64,000 nucleotides of DNA from Woeseiaceae bacterium (GTDB lineage: Bacteria; Pseudomonadota; Gammaproteobacteria; Steroidobacterales; Woeseiaceae): assembly GCA_028277185.1 (NCBI GenBank), contig JANQGQ010000025.1:1-64000 (forward strand), written 5' to 3'. Below the pieces are notes generated by a model. The model had not been told where the DNA came from. It did no database searches and was given only the letters and a program-made list of their open reading frames with translations. Position numbers and translations under genes: made by a program. Every line of letters starts with the position of its first letter. The first letter of the stretch is position 1. Positions 36,122-45,890 of the stretch are shown here, piece after piece.

Positions 36122-37275
36122 AGTACGTCGACGAATTCCGGCAGCGCGCTCTCGCGGACAAGCTGGCCGCGGCGATTGCACAGGAAGCGAATTCCACACG
36201 CGAGCCTCGTGAATACAGGCTCATGGAATTCTGCGGCGGGCACACGCACGCGATATTCCGCTACGGCATCCAGGACCTGATGCCGGCGAACCTGAGCTTC
36301 GTGCACGGGCCGGGCTGTCCGGTCTGCGTGTTGCCGATGGGCCGCATCGACAGCGCGATCAAGCTTGCCGTCGAAGACGACGTCGTGCTGTGCATATACG
36401 GCGATCTGCTGCGGGTTCCCGGCAGCGGCCGGACCAGCCTCATGAAGGTCAAGGCCTCCGGCGGCGACGTCCGCATGGTGTATTCAACGAGCGACGCGCT
36501 CGCGATCGCGCGCGACAACCCCGATCGTGAGGTGGTGTTCTTCGCGATCGGCTTCGAGACGACGACGCCGGCCACCGCCGTCGCCATCCGGCAGGCCGAG
36601 GCGGAGTCGCTCAGGAATTTCAGTGTGTTTTGCAATCACGTGCTGACGCCCGCCGCGATCCAGAACATCCTCGAATCACCCGAAGTCAGGGAGATAGGTG
36701 CGGTTCGGATCGACGGTTTCTTCGGGCCGTCGCACGTGAGCTCGGTCATCGGCAGCTGCCCCTACGAGTTCTTTGCCGAGGAGTATCAGAAACCGGTCGT
36801 CATCGCGGGTTTTGAGCCGCTGGACGTCATGCAGTCGGCACTCATGCTCGTGCGCCAGATCAACGAGGGCCGGCACGAAGTGGAGAACCAGTACACGCGC
36901 GTCGTTACGCGCGACGGCAACGTCAAGGCGCAACGGCTCGTCGCCGGGGTGTTCGAGCTGCGGCGGGAATTCGAGTGGCGCGGGCTCGGCCGGGTGCCGT
37001 ACAGCGCGCTGCGCATCAAGCCGGCATACTCCGCGTTCGATGCGGAGCGTCGTTTCGTCGTGCCCGATAAGGCGGCAAAGGACGTCAAAGGCTGCGAATG
37101 CCCGTCCATTCTCCGCGGCGCGGCGAAGCCGACCGACTGCAAGCTCTTCGGCAACGTGTGTACGCCCGACAACCCGATGGGGTCGTGCATGGTGTCGTCG
37201 GAGGGCGCGTGTGCGGCCTACTACAGCTACGGCCGCTTCCGGCAGCCAGGTTCGGCAACGGAGGCTGCCGCATGA
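36118..37275 (+). CDS. hypD: HypD, Fe(CN)2CO assembly scaffold
   Basis: A 385-residue Fe-S protein that, with HypC, binds iron while CN and CO are added. FCGGHTHAIFRYG and GPGCPVCVLP are the two catalytic cysteine motifs; the C-terminal 4Fe-4S cluster ligands are in CECPSILRG, CKLFGNVC and GSCMVSSEGAC. It overlaps hypC and hypE by 4 nt each. Confidence 0.96.
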   Translation: MKYVDEFRQRALADKLAAAIAQEANSTREPREYRLMEFCGGHTHAIFRYGIQDLMPANLSFVHGPGCPVCVLPMGRIDSAIKLAVEDDVVLCIYGDLLRVPGSGRTSLMKVKASGGDVRMVYSTSDALAIARDNPDREVVFFAIGFETTTPATAVAIRQAEAESLRNFSVFCNHVLTPAAIQNILESPEVREIGAVRIDGFFGPSHVSSVIGSCPYEFFAEEYQKPVVIAGFEPLDVMQSALMLVRQINEGRHEVENQYTRVVTRDGNVKAQRLVAGVFELRREFEWRGLGRVPYSALRIKPAYSAFDAERRFVVPDKAAKDVKGCECPSILRGAAKPTDCKLFGNVCTPDNPMGSCMVSSEGACAAYYSYGRFRQPGSATEAAA

Positions 37276-38321
37276 ATGCCGTGGCCAAACGCTTTCCCCT
37301 CCGCCTCGACGTCCGCAAGGGCTTCGTCGACATGAGCCACGGCGGCGGCGGCCGGGCCATGGCGCAGCTCATCGAGGAGCTTTTCCTCAAGCACCTCGAC
37401 AACCCCTGTCTGCGGCAAGGCAACGACCAGGCAAGCTTCGACGTCGGCGCGGGGCGGATGGTCATGAGCGTCGACGGCCACGTGATCTCGCCACTGTTTT
37501 TTCCCGGCGGCGACATCGGCTCGCTTGCCGTGCACGGGACGGTCAACGATGTCGCAATGTCCGGCGCGCGGCCAATGCATCTGTCGGCGGGTTTCATCAT
37601 CGAGGAAGGCTTTCCGCTTGCGGATCTCGAACGTATCGTTGCAAGCATGGCCGGAGCGGCGGCCGATGCCGGCGTCGCGGTCGTCGCCGGCGATACCAAG
37701 GTCGTCGAACGCGGTAAGGGCGACGGCGTGTTCATCACGACGACCGGCCTGGGCGCGGTCCCGGCCGGTGTGGAAATCTCCGGTGACCGCGCGGCACCGG
37801 GCGATGCGATTCTCCTGAGCGGCTCGCTCGGCGATCACGGCGTCGCGATCATGTCGAGCCGCGAGAACCTGAGTTTCGAGACGCGGATCGAGTCGGATTC
37901 CGCAGCGCTTCACGGACTCGTCGCGGACCTGATCGCGGCCGTCGACGGCATTCATTGTCTGCGCGACCCGACGCGCGGCGGATTGGCGACGACGCTGAAC
38001 GAAATCGCCGCGCAGTCGGGCGTCGGCATGCGGCTCCGCGAGGACGACATTCCCGTGAAGCCCGCCGTGAACGCGGCATGCGAGCTGCTCGGGCTCGATC
38101 CGCTCTACGTCGCCAACGAGGGCAAACTCGTCTGCATTTGCGCCGCCGCCGACGCGGACGAGGCGCTGGCGGCAATGCAGCGGCACCCGCTGGGGCGCGA
38201 TGCCGCCATCGTGGGCGAGGTCGTCGAGGATCCGGACGGCTTCGTGCAGATGCAGACCGGATTCGGCGGCAGCCGGGTTCTGGACTGGCTGTCGGGCGAA
38301 CAGCTTCCGAGGATTTGCTGA
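37272..38321 (+). CDS. hypE: HypE, cyanide ligand-forming enzyme
   Basis: A 349-residue PurM-like ATPase that dehydrates a carbamoyl group on its own C-terminal cysteine to a thiocyanate, the cyanide donor for the iron. The final residues PRIC end in that cysteine. N-terminal landmarks are MSHGGGGRAM and the metal-binding ending GNDQASFD; CLRDPTRGGLATTLNEIA is family-specific. It overlaps hypD by 4 nt (ATGA) and is followed by hypX after one base. Confidence 0.96.
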   Translation: MNAVAKRFPLRLDVRKGFVDMSHGGGGRAMAQLIEELFLKHLDNPCLRQGNDQASFDVGAGRMVMSVDGHVISPLFFPGGDIGSLAVHGTVNDVAMSGARPMHLSAGFIIEEGFPLADLERIVASMAGAAADAGVAVVAGDTKVVERGKGDGVFITTTGLGAVPAGVEISGDRAAPGDAILLSGSLGDHGVAIMSSRENLSFETRIESDSAALHGLVADLIAAVDGIHCLRDPTRGGLATTLNEIAAQSGVGMRLREDDIPVKPAVNAACELLGLDPLYVANEGKLVCICAAADADEALAAMQRHPLGRDAAIVGEVVEDPDGFVQMQTGFGGSRVLDWLSGEQLPRIC

Positions 38322-38322
38322 C

Positions 38323-40032
38323 GTGCGCATTCTGTTCCTCGTGCATTCCTTCAACAGCCTGACGCAGCGCCTGTTCGTAGCGCTGCGCGATGCGGGCTAC
38401 GAGGTGAGCGTCGAGTTCGACGTCAATCCCGAGACGACGATCGCGGCTGTCGATCTCTATGAGCCCGATCTCGTCATCGCGCCGTTTTTGAAGCGCGCGA
38501 TTCCCGAGGAAGTCTGGCGCTCGAAGACCTGCTTCGTCGTACATCCCGGCGTCGTCGGCGACCGCGGCCCGTCGGCTCTGGACTGGGCGATTCTCGGCGA
38601 CGAAGCGGACTGGGGCGTCACGGTCCTCGAGGCAAACGGCGAGATGGACGCCGGGGACGTCTGGTCGAGCCGGACCTTCCCGATGCGCGCGGCGAGTAAG
38701 GCCAGCCTCTACCGTACCGAGGTGACGGCGGCAGCCGTGGCGGCGGTGCGCGAAGCGGTCGACCGCTTCGCTGGCGGGAGCTTCACGCCGACTCCGCTTG
38801 CCGCGATCGAGGATGCCCCCGGGCGACAGCGGCCTCTGGCCCGCCAGACGGATCGTCGCATCGACTGGCAGGCAGACTCGAGTGAGACGGTATTGCGGAA
38901 GATCAATTCCGCCGACGGCTTTCCGGGTCTTGCGGCGTCGCTGCTCGGACGCGACCTGCGGCTTTACGACGCGCGGCCCGCACCCGGTCACTCGGGTCCT
39001 GCCGGGACCGTCTGCGGTGTATCGGGACCGGCGCTGCTCGTCGGGACGCGCGACGGCGCGATCTGGATAGGCCAACTGCGGGATGAGCAGTCGGAGCATC
39101 CGTTCAAGCTGCCGGCGACCCAGGTCGTGGCCGGACAGCTTGGGGAGCTGCCGGCCTTTTCCGTGGACGACGAACGCGGTTACCGGGAAATCCGCGGCGC
39201 GTTCCGGCACGACGTCGCGTTCCTGCACTTCGACTTCTACAACGGGGCGATGAGTACGGATCAATGCGAGCGCCTGCGGGAAGCGTTCAATGCGGCGCGC
39301 GCGCTCGAGCCGCGCGTCATCGTCCTTGCCGGCGGGCACGATTTCTGGTCGAACGGCATGCACCTCAACTGTATCGAAGCCAGCGCCAGCCCTGCCGAGG
39401 AATCCTGGCGCAACATCAACGCCATAGACGACCTCGCGCTCGACATCATCAATGCCACCGAGTGCCTGACCGTGGCCGCGCTTTCGGGCAACGCAGGTGC
39501 CGGGGGCGTCTTTCTTGCCCGAGCGGCCGACCAGGTGTGGTCGCACGGCGATCTCGTGCTCAATCCCCACTACAAGGACATGGGCAACCTCTACGGATCG
39601 GAGTACTGGACGTACCTGTTGCCAAGAAGCTGCGGCGCGGAGCGTGCGCGGCTGATCATGGAGGCCAGACTGCCGATCGGCGTCCGCGAGGCGCTGGAAC
39701 TCGGGCTCGCCGACAGGCGTATCGCCGGCGGCCGGTGCAGCTTTGCCGCCCAGCTCGAGCGTGAGGTACGGAATCTCGCCGCTTGTCCGGACTATGAGCA
39801 ACGTATCGAACGGAAGCGGGCACGGCGCCTGGCGGACGAGGAGTGCCGGCCGTTGGCCGACTACCGGCGCGACGAGCTCGAGCGCATGCGCCGGAACTTC
39901 TTCGGCTTCGATCCGAGCTACCACGTCGCACGCTACAACTTCGTTTACAAAGTGCCTCGCTCGCGCACACCGCTGACCCTGGCGGTACATCGGCGCGCCG
40001 GGCATGTACCAGCCATGAGGCAAGCATCATGA
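38323..40032 (+). CDS. hypX: HypX, CO ligand synthesis under aerobic conditions
   Basis: A 569-residue fusion. The N-terminal formyl-tetrahydrofolate transferase-like domain (MRILFLVHSF, HPGVVGDRGPSALDWAIL) passes a formyl group to CoA, and the C-terminal enoyl-CoA hydratase-like domain (LAGGHDFWSNGMHLNCIEAS) releases CO from formyl-CoA for the NiFe iron. HypX occurs in aerobic H2 oxidisers and sustains CO supply in air. I start at the GTG at 38323, one base after hypE; the frame runs further upstream inside hypE. It overlaps the regulator gene by 4 nt. Confidence 0.92.
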   Translation: MRILFLVHSFNSLTQRLFVALRDAGYEVSVEFDVNPETTIAAVDLYEPDLVIAPFLKRAIPEEVWRSKTCFVVHPGVVGDRGPSALDWAILGDEADWGVTVLEANGEMDAGDVWSSRTFPMRAASKASLYRTEVTAAAVAAVREAVDRFAGGSFTPTPLAAIEDAPGRQRPLARQTDRRIDWQADSSETVLRKINSADGFPGLAASLLGRDLRLYDARPAPGHSGPAGTVCGVSGPALLVGTRDGAIWIGQLRDEQSEHPFKLPATQVVAGQLGELPAFSVDDERGYREIRGAFRHDVAFLHFDFYNGAMSTDQCERLREAFNAARALEPRVIVLAGGHDFWSNGMHLNCIEASASPAEESWRNINAIDDLALDIINATECLTVAALSGNAGAGGVFLARAADQVWSHGDLVLNPHYKDMGNLYGSEYWTYLLPRSCGAERARLIMEARLPIGVREALELGLADRRIAGGRCSFAAQLEREVRNLAACPDYEQRIERKRARRLADEECRPLADYRRDELERMRRNFFGFDPSYHVARYNFVYKVPRSRTPLTLAVHRRAGHVPAMRQAS

Positions 40033-41510
40033 CGACCCAGCCAACCGTTCTCGTCGTCGATGACGATATCCGCACCCTGGAGTCCCTCGAGCGTACGCTC
40101 GCCGATGACTTTGACGTCCGGACCGCGGCAGATTTCGCCGCAGCCGAACGAATACTGAAAACGGAATGGGTGCAGGTGATTCTCTGCGACCAGCGCATGC
40201 CCGACATGACCGGCGTGGCGTTTCTGGCTCAGGTACGCGAGCGCTGGCCCGAGGTCGTGAGAATGATCATCTCGGGCTACACCGATGCCGAAGAGATACT
40301 CGCAGCCATCAACGACGCCGGAATCTATCAGTACGTCACCAAGCCATGGGATGCCGCGCAGCTCGTGCTGGCGATCAGGAACGCCACCGAACTCTTCGCG
40401 TTGAACCGCGAGAACGAGCTCTTGTCGATCGAGCTGAAGCTCGCTCCGCATCGCCTCAAGGCCACGGTCAACGAGAAGCGTGAGGCTTTGCAGAGAGCCT
40501 ATTCAGACGACGACGGCATCGTGCGTGCGAAAAGCAGTCCGATGAACGCGGTATGCGACAAGCTGCATCAGGTGGCGCCCTACGACATATCGGTGCTCCT
40601 GACCGGCGAATCCGGGACCGGCAAGGAACTCGCCGCGCGCGCTCTGCACTACAACAGTCTGCGCTGGCAAAAGCCCTTCGTCGTCGAGAACTGCGGCGCG
40701 CTGCCGGACGAATTGCTCGAGAGCGAGCTGTTCGGTTACAAGCAGGGCGCATTCACGGGCGCGATCGAGGATCGGACGGGGCTGTTCGAGCGCGCTGACG
40801 GAGGCACGGTGTTTCTCGACGAGATCGGCGAAGTGTCGCCCGCGTTCCAGGTCAAGCTGCTGCGTGTGCTGCAGGACGGTGAGGTTCGCCCGCTCGGCTC
40901 GGGGCGAACGCGAAAGGTGGACGTCCGGGTGATTGCCGCAACGAACCGGGATCTGGAGAAGGACGTTGCCGACGGGCGCTTCCGTGAGGACCTCTACTAT
41001 CGTCTGGCCGCCGTGACGGTCGAGCTGCCGCCGCTGCGCGATCGCACAGGCGATCTCCCCGAACTGGCCGAAGCCTTGCTCGGCCAGGCTACGCACGATC
41101 TCGGCAAGCCGGCCGACGGCTTCACGGACGAGGCGCTTGCATGCATGGCCGCCTATCGCTGGCCCGGCAACGTACGCGAACTCCGCAACGAGATTCAGCG
41201 AATGCTGGTGGAGAGCGGTGAGGCCGTGCTCGGCGCGGAGCTGCTGTCGTCCCGGGTTCTTCGCGCGGGGCCCGCCGGCGCGGCGCCCCTCGACGCGGTC
41301 GTGCCGCTCGACGGTTCGCTAAAGGCCCGCATCGAGACAATCGAAGCAAGCATACTCAAGGAAAGCCTGATCCGGCATCGCTGGAACAAAAGCCGCGCGG
41401 CCCGCGAACTCGGCCTGTCGCGCGTGGGCTTGCGGAGCAAGCTCGAGCGCTACGGCCTCGAAAAGGTCGAGGAGTTTTCGACGAGCGTGGCCGAGGGCGC
41501 CGCCGGCTAG
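40029..41510 (+). CDS. hoxA: HoxA/HupR-like NtrC-family sigma-54 activator
   Basis: A 493-residue response regulator: receiver domain (residues ~5-118; phospho-acceptor in [10 protein letters not shown]), AAA+ domain (~165-400; Walker A GESGTGKE, sigma-54 contact loop GAFTGA, Walker B VFLDEIG) and a Fis-type helix-turn-helix ([19 protein letters not shown]). It is expected to drive the sigma-54 promoter at 26182-26198 in front of hupSL. In Cupriavidus the non-phosphorylated form is active; whether this holds here is unknown. It overlaps hypX by 4 nt, so it is part of the maturation operon. Confidence 0.93.
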   Translation: MTTQPTVLVVDDDIRTLESLERTLADDFDVRTAADFAAAERILKTEWVQVILCDQRMPDMTGVAFLAQVRERWPEVVRMIISGYTDAEEILAAINDAGIYQYVTKPWDAAQLVLAIRNATELFALNRENELLSIELKLAPHRLKATVNEKREALQRAYSDDDGIVRAKSSPMNAVCDKLHQVAPYDISVLLTGESGTGKELAARALHYNSLRWQKPFVVENCGALPDELLESELFGYKQGAFTGAIEDRTGLFERADGGTVFLDEIGEVSPAFQVKLLRVLQDGEVRPLGSGRTRKVDVRVIAATNRDLEKDVADGRFREDLYYRLAAVTVELPPLRDRTGDLPELAEALLGQATHDLGKPADGFTDEALACMAAYRWPGNVRELRNEIQRMLVESGEAVLGAELLSSRVLRAGPAGAAPLDAVVPLDGSLKARIETIEASILKESLIRHRWNKSRAARELGLSRVGLRSKLERYGLEKVEEFSTSVAEGAAG

Positions 41511-41516
41511 CCTCCG

Positions 41517-42413
41517 ATGGCGACGGGCACCGACAAAACGCCCCTTCCCGACGACGCTGAGGTATGGTTGCGCCGCGTCGCCGATACGCCCTGCGTGCAT
41601 TGTGAGCACTATCCCGAACGCCTGCTGAAGACTGCCGCGGAGCTGTCGCACCACGAACGGCTTGCTTCGCTCGGTTCCGTGATTGCGGGGGTCGCGCACG
41701 AGATGTCGTCTCCGGCCGGCTATGTGCTCGGCAATCTCGGCGTGCTGGAGCGTTACGCGGAGCAACTGCGGGCCTTTCTCGCGGACCTCGACGACGATCT
41801 GTCGGCCGGGGGGCTGGCAGCGCTGAAGCGTAAGCACGGTATCGCGCGCGTCGCCGGCGACCTGGGCTCGCTGGTCGAGGGGACTCTCGAGGGTGCGGAG
41901 CGCATCCACGGGCACGTGATGAACCTGAGCCGCTATGCGACGCCGCAGCGCGACGTGCCTCGGGAGTACGATCTTTGCGCGACGATACGGACCGCCGTCG
42001 CGTGGGTCAGTCAGGCTTCCGGTGACGCGGTGCCCGTGGACTACTGCATGCCGCCCGAGCTTACGATCGTCGGCCATAGCAACGCCGTGCATCAGATACT
42101 GATCAATCTCGTGCAGAACGCCTTCGATGCCGTGGAAGGGCAAAGCGACGCGCGGCTCGAGGTCGCCGTCGACGTGCGAGCCAACACGGTTTCGGTCGAA
42201 GTCCGCGACAACGGCCCCGGCATCGGCGACGACGATCCCGAGCGACTGTTCGAGCCGTTCGTCACGAGCAAACCGGCGGGCAAGGGTACGGGTCTCGGCC
42301 TGTCGATCAGCCACAGCCTGGCCGGACAGGAGGGCGGCCGGCTCGTTGCCGCGAACGGCGTCGAAGGGGGCGCGGTCTTTACCTTGCGGCTGCCGAGAAG
42401 CTCATGCCGCTGA
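41517..42413 (+). CDS. hoxJ: Short HoxJ/HupT-like histidine kinase without PAS domain
   Basis: A 298-residue soluble kinase: a His-phosphorylation helix (VIAGVAHEMSSPAGYVLGNL) around residue 61 and an HATPase domain with NLVQNAFDA, DNGPGIG and GTGLGLSI. The 40 residues ahead of the His helix hold CVHCEHYPE, a CxxC pair, but no PAS or membrane segment. HoxJ kinases are usually near 450 residues with a PAS domain and respond to a regulatory hydrogenase (HoxBC). Neither is seen here. It lies 6 nt after hoxA and overlaps hypF by 10 nt. The partner assignment rests on position. Confidence 0.75.
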   Translation: MATGTDKTPLPDDAEVWLRRVADTPCVHCEHYPERLLKTAAELSHHERLASLGSVIAGVAHEMSSPAGYVLGNLGVLERYAEQLRAFLADLDDDLSAGGLAALKRKHGIARVAGDLGSLVEGTLEGAERIHGHVMNLSRYATPQRDVPREYDLCATIRTAVAWVSQASGDAVPVDYCMPPELTIVGHSNAVHQILINLVQNAFDAVEGQSDARLEVAVDVRANTVSVEVRDNGPGIGDDDPERLFEPFVTSKPAGKGTGLGLSISHSLAGQEGGRLVAANGVEGGAVFTLRLPRSSCR

Positions 42414-44725
42414 GCGCCGAGCGAATTCGTGTGCACGGCACCGTTCAGGGTGTCGGTTTCCGGCCGACGGTCTGGCGCTTCGCGCGCGAGTGCGGCATCC
42501 GCGGCAGCGTGCTGAACGATGGACAGGGCGTGCTCATTCACGCGTGGGGCGAACCCCCGGCGATTTCCGCGCTGGCCGGTCGGATCGAACGGGAGCCGCC
42601 GCCGCTGTCACGCGTCGATGCGGTGATTCGCGAGGTCGTCGACTGTTCCGATCCGCCGGCTGATTTTCGAATTCTCGGGAGCGCCGACGGAGATACCGAC
42701 ACCAATATCGCCGGTGACGCGGCTACCTGTCCGGCCTGCCTGGCCGACATCTGCGACCCGAAGAACCGCCGCTATCGTTATCCGTTCACGAACTGCACGC
42801 ACTGCGGGCCGCGGCTGTCGATCGTCGAGGCGGTACCTTACGACCGGGCGAACACGAGCATGGCGGCGTTCACGATGTGCCCGACGTGTCAAAGCGAGTA
42901 CGAAGACGCCGCGGACAGGCGCTTTCACGCCCAGCCGAACGCCTGTCCCGACTGCGGACCGCGCGTGTGGCTGGAAGGCGCGGAGCCGGCGCGGGACGAC
43001 GCGGCGCTTCGCGGAGCGGGCAGGTTGCTCCGCGCCGGCGGTATTCTGGCCGTCAAGGGACTCGGCGGCTTTCATCTCGCTTGCGACGCGACGCGGCCGG
43101 AGGTCGTCGCCGAGCTTCGGCGCCGGAAGCGACGCTACGGCAAAGCGCTTGCGCTGATGGCGCGCGACGTCGAGACGATTCGCCGCTACGCGAAGGTGTC
43201 GCCGGTCGAGGCGGAGTTGCTTGCAAGCCCCGCGGCCCCGATCGTGGTGCTCGAGGCGGGCGGCGTGCCGCTCCCCGAAGCGCTTGCACCCGGACAGGAC
43301 ACCCTCGGCTTCATGCTGCCGTACACGCCGCTTCATCATCTGCTCATCGACGAAGTCGACGGTCCGATCGTGATGACGTCGGGCAACGCAAGCGATGAGC
43401 CGCAGGCCATCGATAACGCGGACGCCCGGGAGCGGCTTGCGGGTATCGCCGATGCCTTCCTGATGCACGACCGCGACATCGTGAACCGACTCGACGACTC
43501 CGTGGCGATGATCGCCGGTGGAGAGCCACGAATTCTCCGCCGCGCCCGCGGCTACGCTCCGGAACCCGTAAATCTGCCCGAAGGGTTCGAAGCGGCGGAC
43601 GGCATTCTGGCGATGGGGGGCGAACTCAAGAATACGTTCTGCCTGGTCAGCCGCGGTCGGGCGATCGTGTCGCAGCACATCGGCGATATGGAAGACGCCC
43701 GCGCGGCGAGCGATGCGCGCCGCAACCTCGACCTGTACCGGCGTTTGTACGACTTCGAGCCCAGGCTCGTCGCGGTCGACCGGCATCCCGACTACCTGCC
43801 GACGCAGTCCGGTCGCGAGGCGGCGGAAGAGATCCTGTCCGTGCAGCATCATCATGCACACATCGCGTCCTGCCTGATCGAGCACGGGACGCCCCGGGAC
43901 GCGGGGCCGGTGCTCGGCATCGCGCTGGACGGCCTGGGCTACGGCAGCGACGGCACACTGTGGGGCGGCGAGTTCCTGCTGGCCGACTATTGCGAAGCGG
44001 AGCGGCTCGGCCATTTTCTGCCGGTAGTTCTGCCTGGCGGCGAACGCGCGATGCGCGAGCCGTGGCGCAACGCCTGGGCTCACCTCGATGCCGCCTTTGG
44101 CTGGCCGGAGGCAGTTCGCGACTACGGCGAACTCGACAGCATCCGCTGGTTGAACGGAAAGCCGCTGGGCGTTCTCGCGACGATGCGCGATCGCGGTCTC
44201 AACAGCCCGCCGGCTTCGTCGGCCGGGCGCCTGTTCGACGCGGTCGCCGCGCTGCTCGGGCTGTGCCGCGAGCGAATTCGGCACGAAGCGGAGGCGGCGA
44301 TGGCGCTCGAGGCAATGGCGGCCCGCGAGTCGCTCGACCGAGGCGACCGCGGTTATCCTGCTGAACTGCAGCGCGAAGGCGTCGCGGTCATGAGCTGGCG
44401 GCCGCTGTGGGAAGCGCTCCTCGCGGACCTGCAGAACTCGGTACGTCCCGGCATCGTCGCCGCGCGATTCCACGCAGGCCTCGCACGCGCCGTCGCAGAT
44501 CTCGGGCTCGAGCTGGCGGATCGGCACGGCCTTCGGACGATCGTGCTGTCCGGCGGGGTGTTTCAGAATCGCTTGCTGCTCGAGGCCGTTTCGGAACGGC
44601 TCGAGAGCGCCGGCAGGCGCGTCCTGCTGCCGCGGAGGATGCCCACCAACGATGGCGGTCTGTCGCTCGGCCAGGCAGCGATCGCCGCCGCGCGGCGGCC
44701 GAATCCTGGAGGCATAGTCCAATGA
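42404..44725 (+). CDS. hypF: Carbamoyltransferase HypF
   Basis: A 773-residue multidomain enzyme that makes the carbamoyl group for cyanide: an N-terminal acylphosphatase domain (RIRVHGTVQGVGFRPTVW), two zinc fingers (CPACLADICD...FTNCTHCGPR and CPTCQSEYED...ACPDCGPR), a YrdC domain (KRRYGKALALMARDVETI), and a C-terminal Kae1-like domain with VQHHHAHIASCL. The ATG at 42404 overlaps the kinase stop. It passes the carbamoyl group to HypE and is the last recognised gene of the hydrogenase locus. Confidence 0.95.
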   Translation: MPLSAERIRVHGTVQGVGFRPTVWRFARECGIRGSVLNDGQGVLIHAWGEPPAISALAGRIEREPPPLSRVDAVIREVVDCSDPPADFRILGSADGDTDTNIAGDAATCPACLADICDPKNRRYRYPFTNCTHCGPRLSIVEAVPYDRANTSMAAFTMCPTCQSEYEDAADRRFHAQPNACPDCGPRVWLEGAEPARDDAALRGAGRLLRAGGILAVKGLGGFHLACDATRPEVVAELRRRKRRYGKALALMARDVETIRRYAKVSPVEAELLASPAAPIVVLEAGGVPLPEALAPGQDTLGFMLPYTPLHHLLIDEVDGPIVMTSGNASDEPQAIDNADARERLAGIADAFLMHDRDIVNRLDDSVAMIAGGEPRILRRARGYAPEPVNLPEGFEAADGILAMGGELKNTFCLVSRGRAIVSQHIGDMEDARAASDARRNLDLYRRLYDFEPRLVAVDRHPDYLPTQSGREAAEEILSVQHHHAHIASCLIEHGTPRDAGPVLGIALDGLGYGSDGTLWGGEFLLADYCEAERLGHFLPVVLPGGERAMREPWRNAWAHLDAAFGWPEAVRDYGELDSIRWLNGKPLGVLATMRDRGLNSPPASSAGRLFDAVAALLGLCRERIRHEAEAAMALEAMAARESLDRGDRGYPAELQREGVAVMSWRPLWEALLADLQNSVRPGIVAARFHAGLARAVADLGLELADRHGLRTIVLSGGVFQNRLLLEAVSERLESAGRRVLLPRRMPTNDGGLSLGQAAIAAARRPNPGGIVQ

Positions 44726-45087
44726 AGAATCCGTTGCTCCCGATCTTTCTCGTCGCCGGACTCGCGTTGAGCGATACGGCGGCCGTCGCGGCCGAGCAGT
44801 CTTTCGACTGCATGGTCAGAAACCTGCGTGCCAACGCCGAGCGCTTCTATGTGCATTGCCAGCCTGACTGGATGGGGCTCCAGGTTCCGGGCTACGTCCG
44901 GGAGATCCCATACTACTCGGCGCCGTACTCGCAGAAAAACGCGCGCTACGTCTTCGATCTCGTCATGGAGGCCCAGAGGCAGGAGCGGCCGATCAGGATG
45001 ATTTTCGAAGACGACCCCGCGGCGAATCCGCAGGGCTGCGACGAGAGCAATTGCCGGCGCATCATTGCGGTCGGCTTGAGCTACTGA
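44722..45087 (+). CDS. Exported hypothetical protein coupled to hypF (121 aa)
   Basis: A 121-residue exported protein (leader MKNPLLPIFLVAGLALSDTA, cleavage near AVAAEQ) that I do not recognise. Four cysteines lie in the mature part, two early (FDCMVRN, VHCQPD) and two late (GCDESNC), so a disulfide-bonded periplasmic fold is likely. It overlaps the hypF stop by 4 nt (ATGA), which normally means translational coupling. Whether it belongs to hydrogenase function or simply abuts it cannot be told. The convergent sodB gene ends 9 nt away. Confidence 0.7.
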   Translation: MKNPLLPIFLVAGLALSDTAAVAAEQSFDCMVRNLRANAERFYVHCQPDWMGLQVPGYVREIPYYSAPYSQKNARYVFDLVMEAQRQERPIRMIFEDDPAANPQGCDESNCRRIIAVGLSY

Positions 45088-45096
45088 GTATCGGTC

Positions 45097-45705
45097 CTAG
45101 GCGGCTTCGCGATAGCGCGCGAGGTTGGCGGCGACGAAATCCCAGTTGATCAGGTGGTCCAGGAACGCCTCGACGTAGCGACCGCGCTCGTTCTGGTAGT
45201 CCAGATAGTAGGCATGTTCCCAGACGTCCAGCGTCAACAGCGGCACGGTGCCGTTGCCGAGCGGTACGTCCGCATTCCCGGTCGTACTGATCGACAGCCG
45301 GCCGCGGTCGAGCACGAGCCAGACCCAGCCGCTCCCGAACTGCGAGGCGGCGGCGTCCGCGAAATCGTGCCGGAACTGGTTTAGCGACGAGAAGCTGTTT
45401 TCGATGGTCGAGCGCAGCTCGGCGCCGGGCAGACCGCCGCCGTCCGGCGCCATGCTGTGCCAGAGAAAGCCGTGGTTCCAGGCCTGTGCGGCGTTGTTGA
45501 ATACGCCGCTGTCGCCGTTCGCGCGCGCGGCGACGATGATGGCTTCGAGCGGCAGCTCAGCGTACTCGCTATCGGCGATTGCCGCATTCAGCCTGGTGAC
45601 GTAGCCGCGATGATGGGCGCCGTGGTGCTTCTCGAGCGTCCTCGCCGAAACGTGCGGTTCGAGGGCGTCGGGCGCGTAGGGAAGATCGGGAAACTCGATA
45701 CTCAT
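45097..45705 (-). CDS. sodB: Superoxide dismutase, iron type
   Basis: A 202-residue cytoplasmic Fe-SOD that disproportionates superoxide. Metal ligands are visible in the opening helix (HHGAHHRGYVTRLN), in AAQAWNHGFLW, and in LDVWEHAYYLDY (Asp and His). The Gln preceding WNH is the Fe-type residue. I use the ATG at 45705 with GGAGG six bases ahead; the frame continues further upstream without homology. It is transcribed towards the hydrogenase locus and divergent from the outer-membrane gene at 45920. Confidence 0.94.
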   Translation of the reverse strand: MSIEFPDLPYAPDALEPHVSARTLEKHHGAHHRGYVTRLNAAIADSEYAELPLEAIIVAARANGDSGVFNNAAQAWNHGFLWHSMAPDGGGLPGAELRSTIENSFSSLNQFRHDFADAAASQFGSGWVWLVLDRGRLSISTTGNADVPLGNGTVPLLTLDVWEHAYYLDYQNERGRYVEAFLDHLINWDFVAANLARYREAA

Positions 45706-45890
45706 TCGGACCTCCGTGAGCATGTCCGGAAGGTCGGGAGCGTAGCAACCGTAAATGACGGTTTTACTTAAACCTGGCGCCTCGGCGCGTGGCTCGGCAG
45801 GCCGCTCGGCGGAACCGAACGAACCCTCGGAATGAGCTGATTGTTGCCGCCGATGGCGCTCGTCAGAATTTATATGGTCCAATCCGCACG

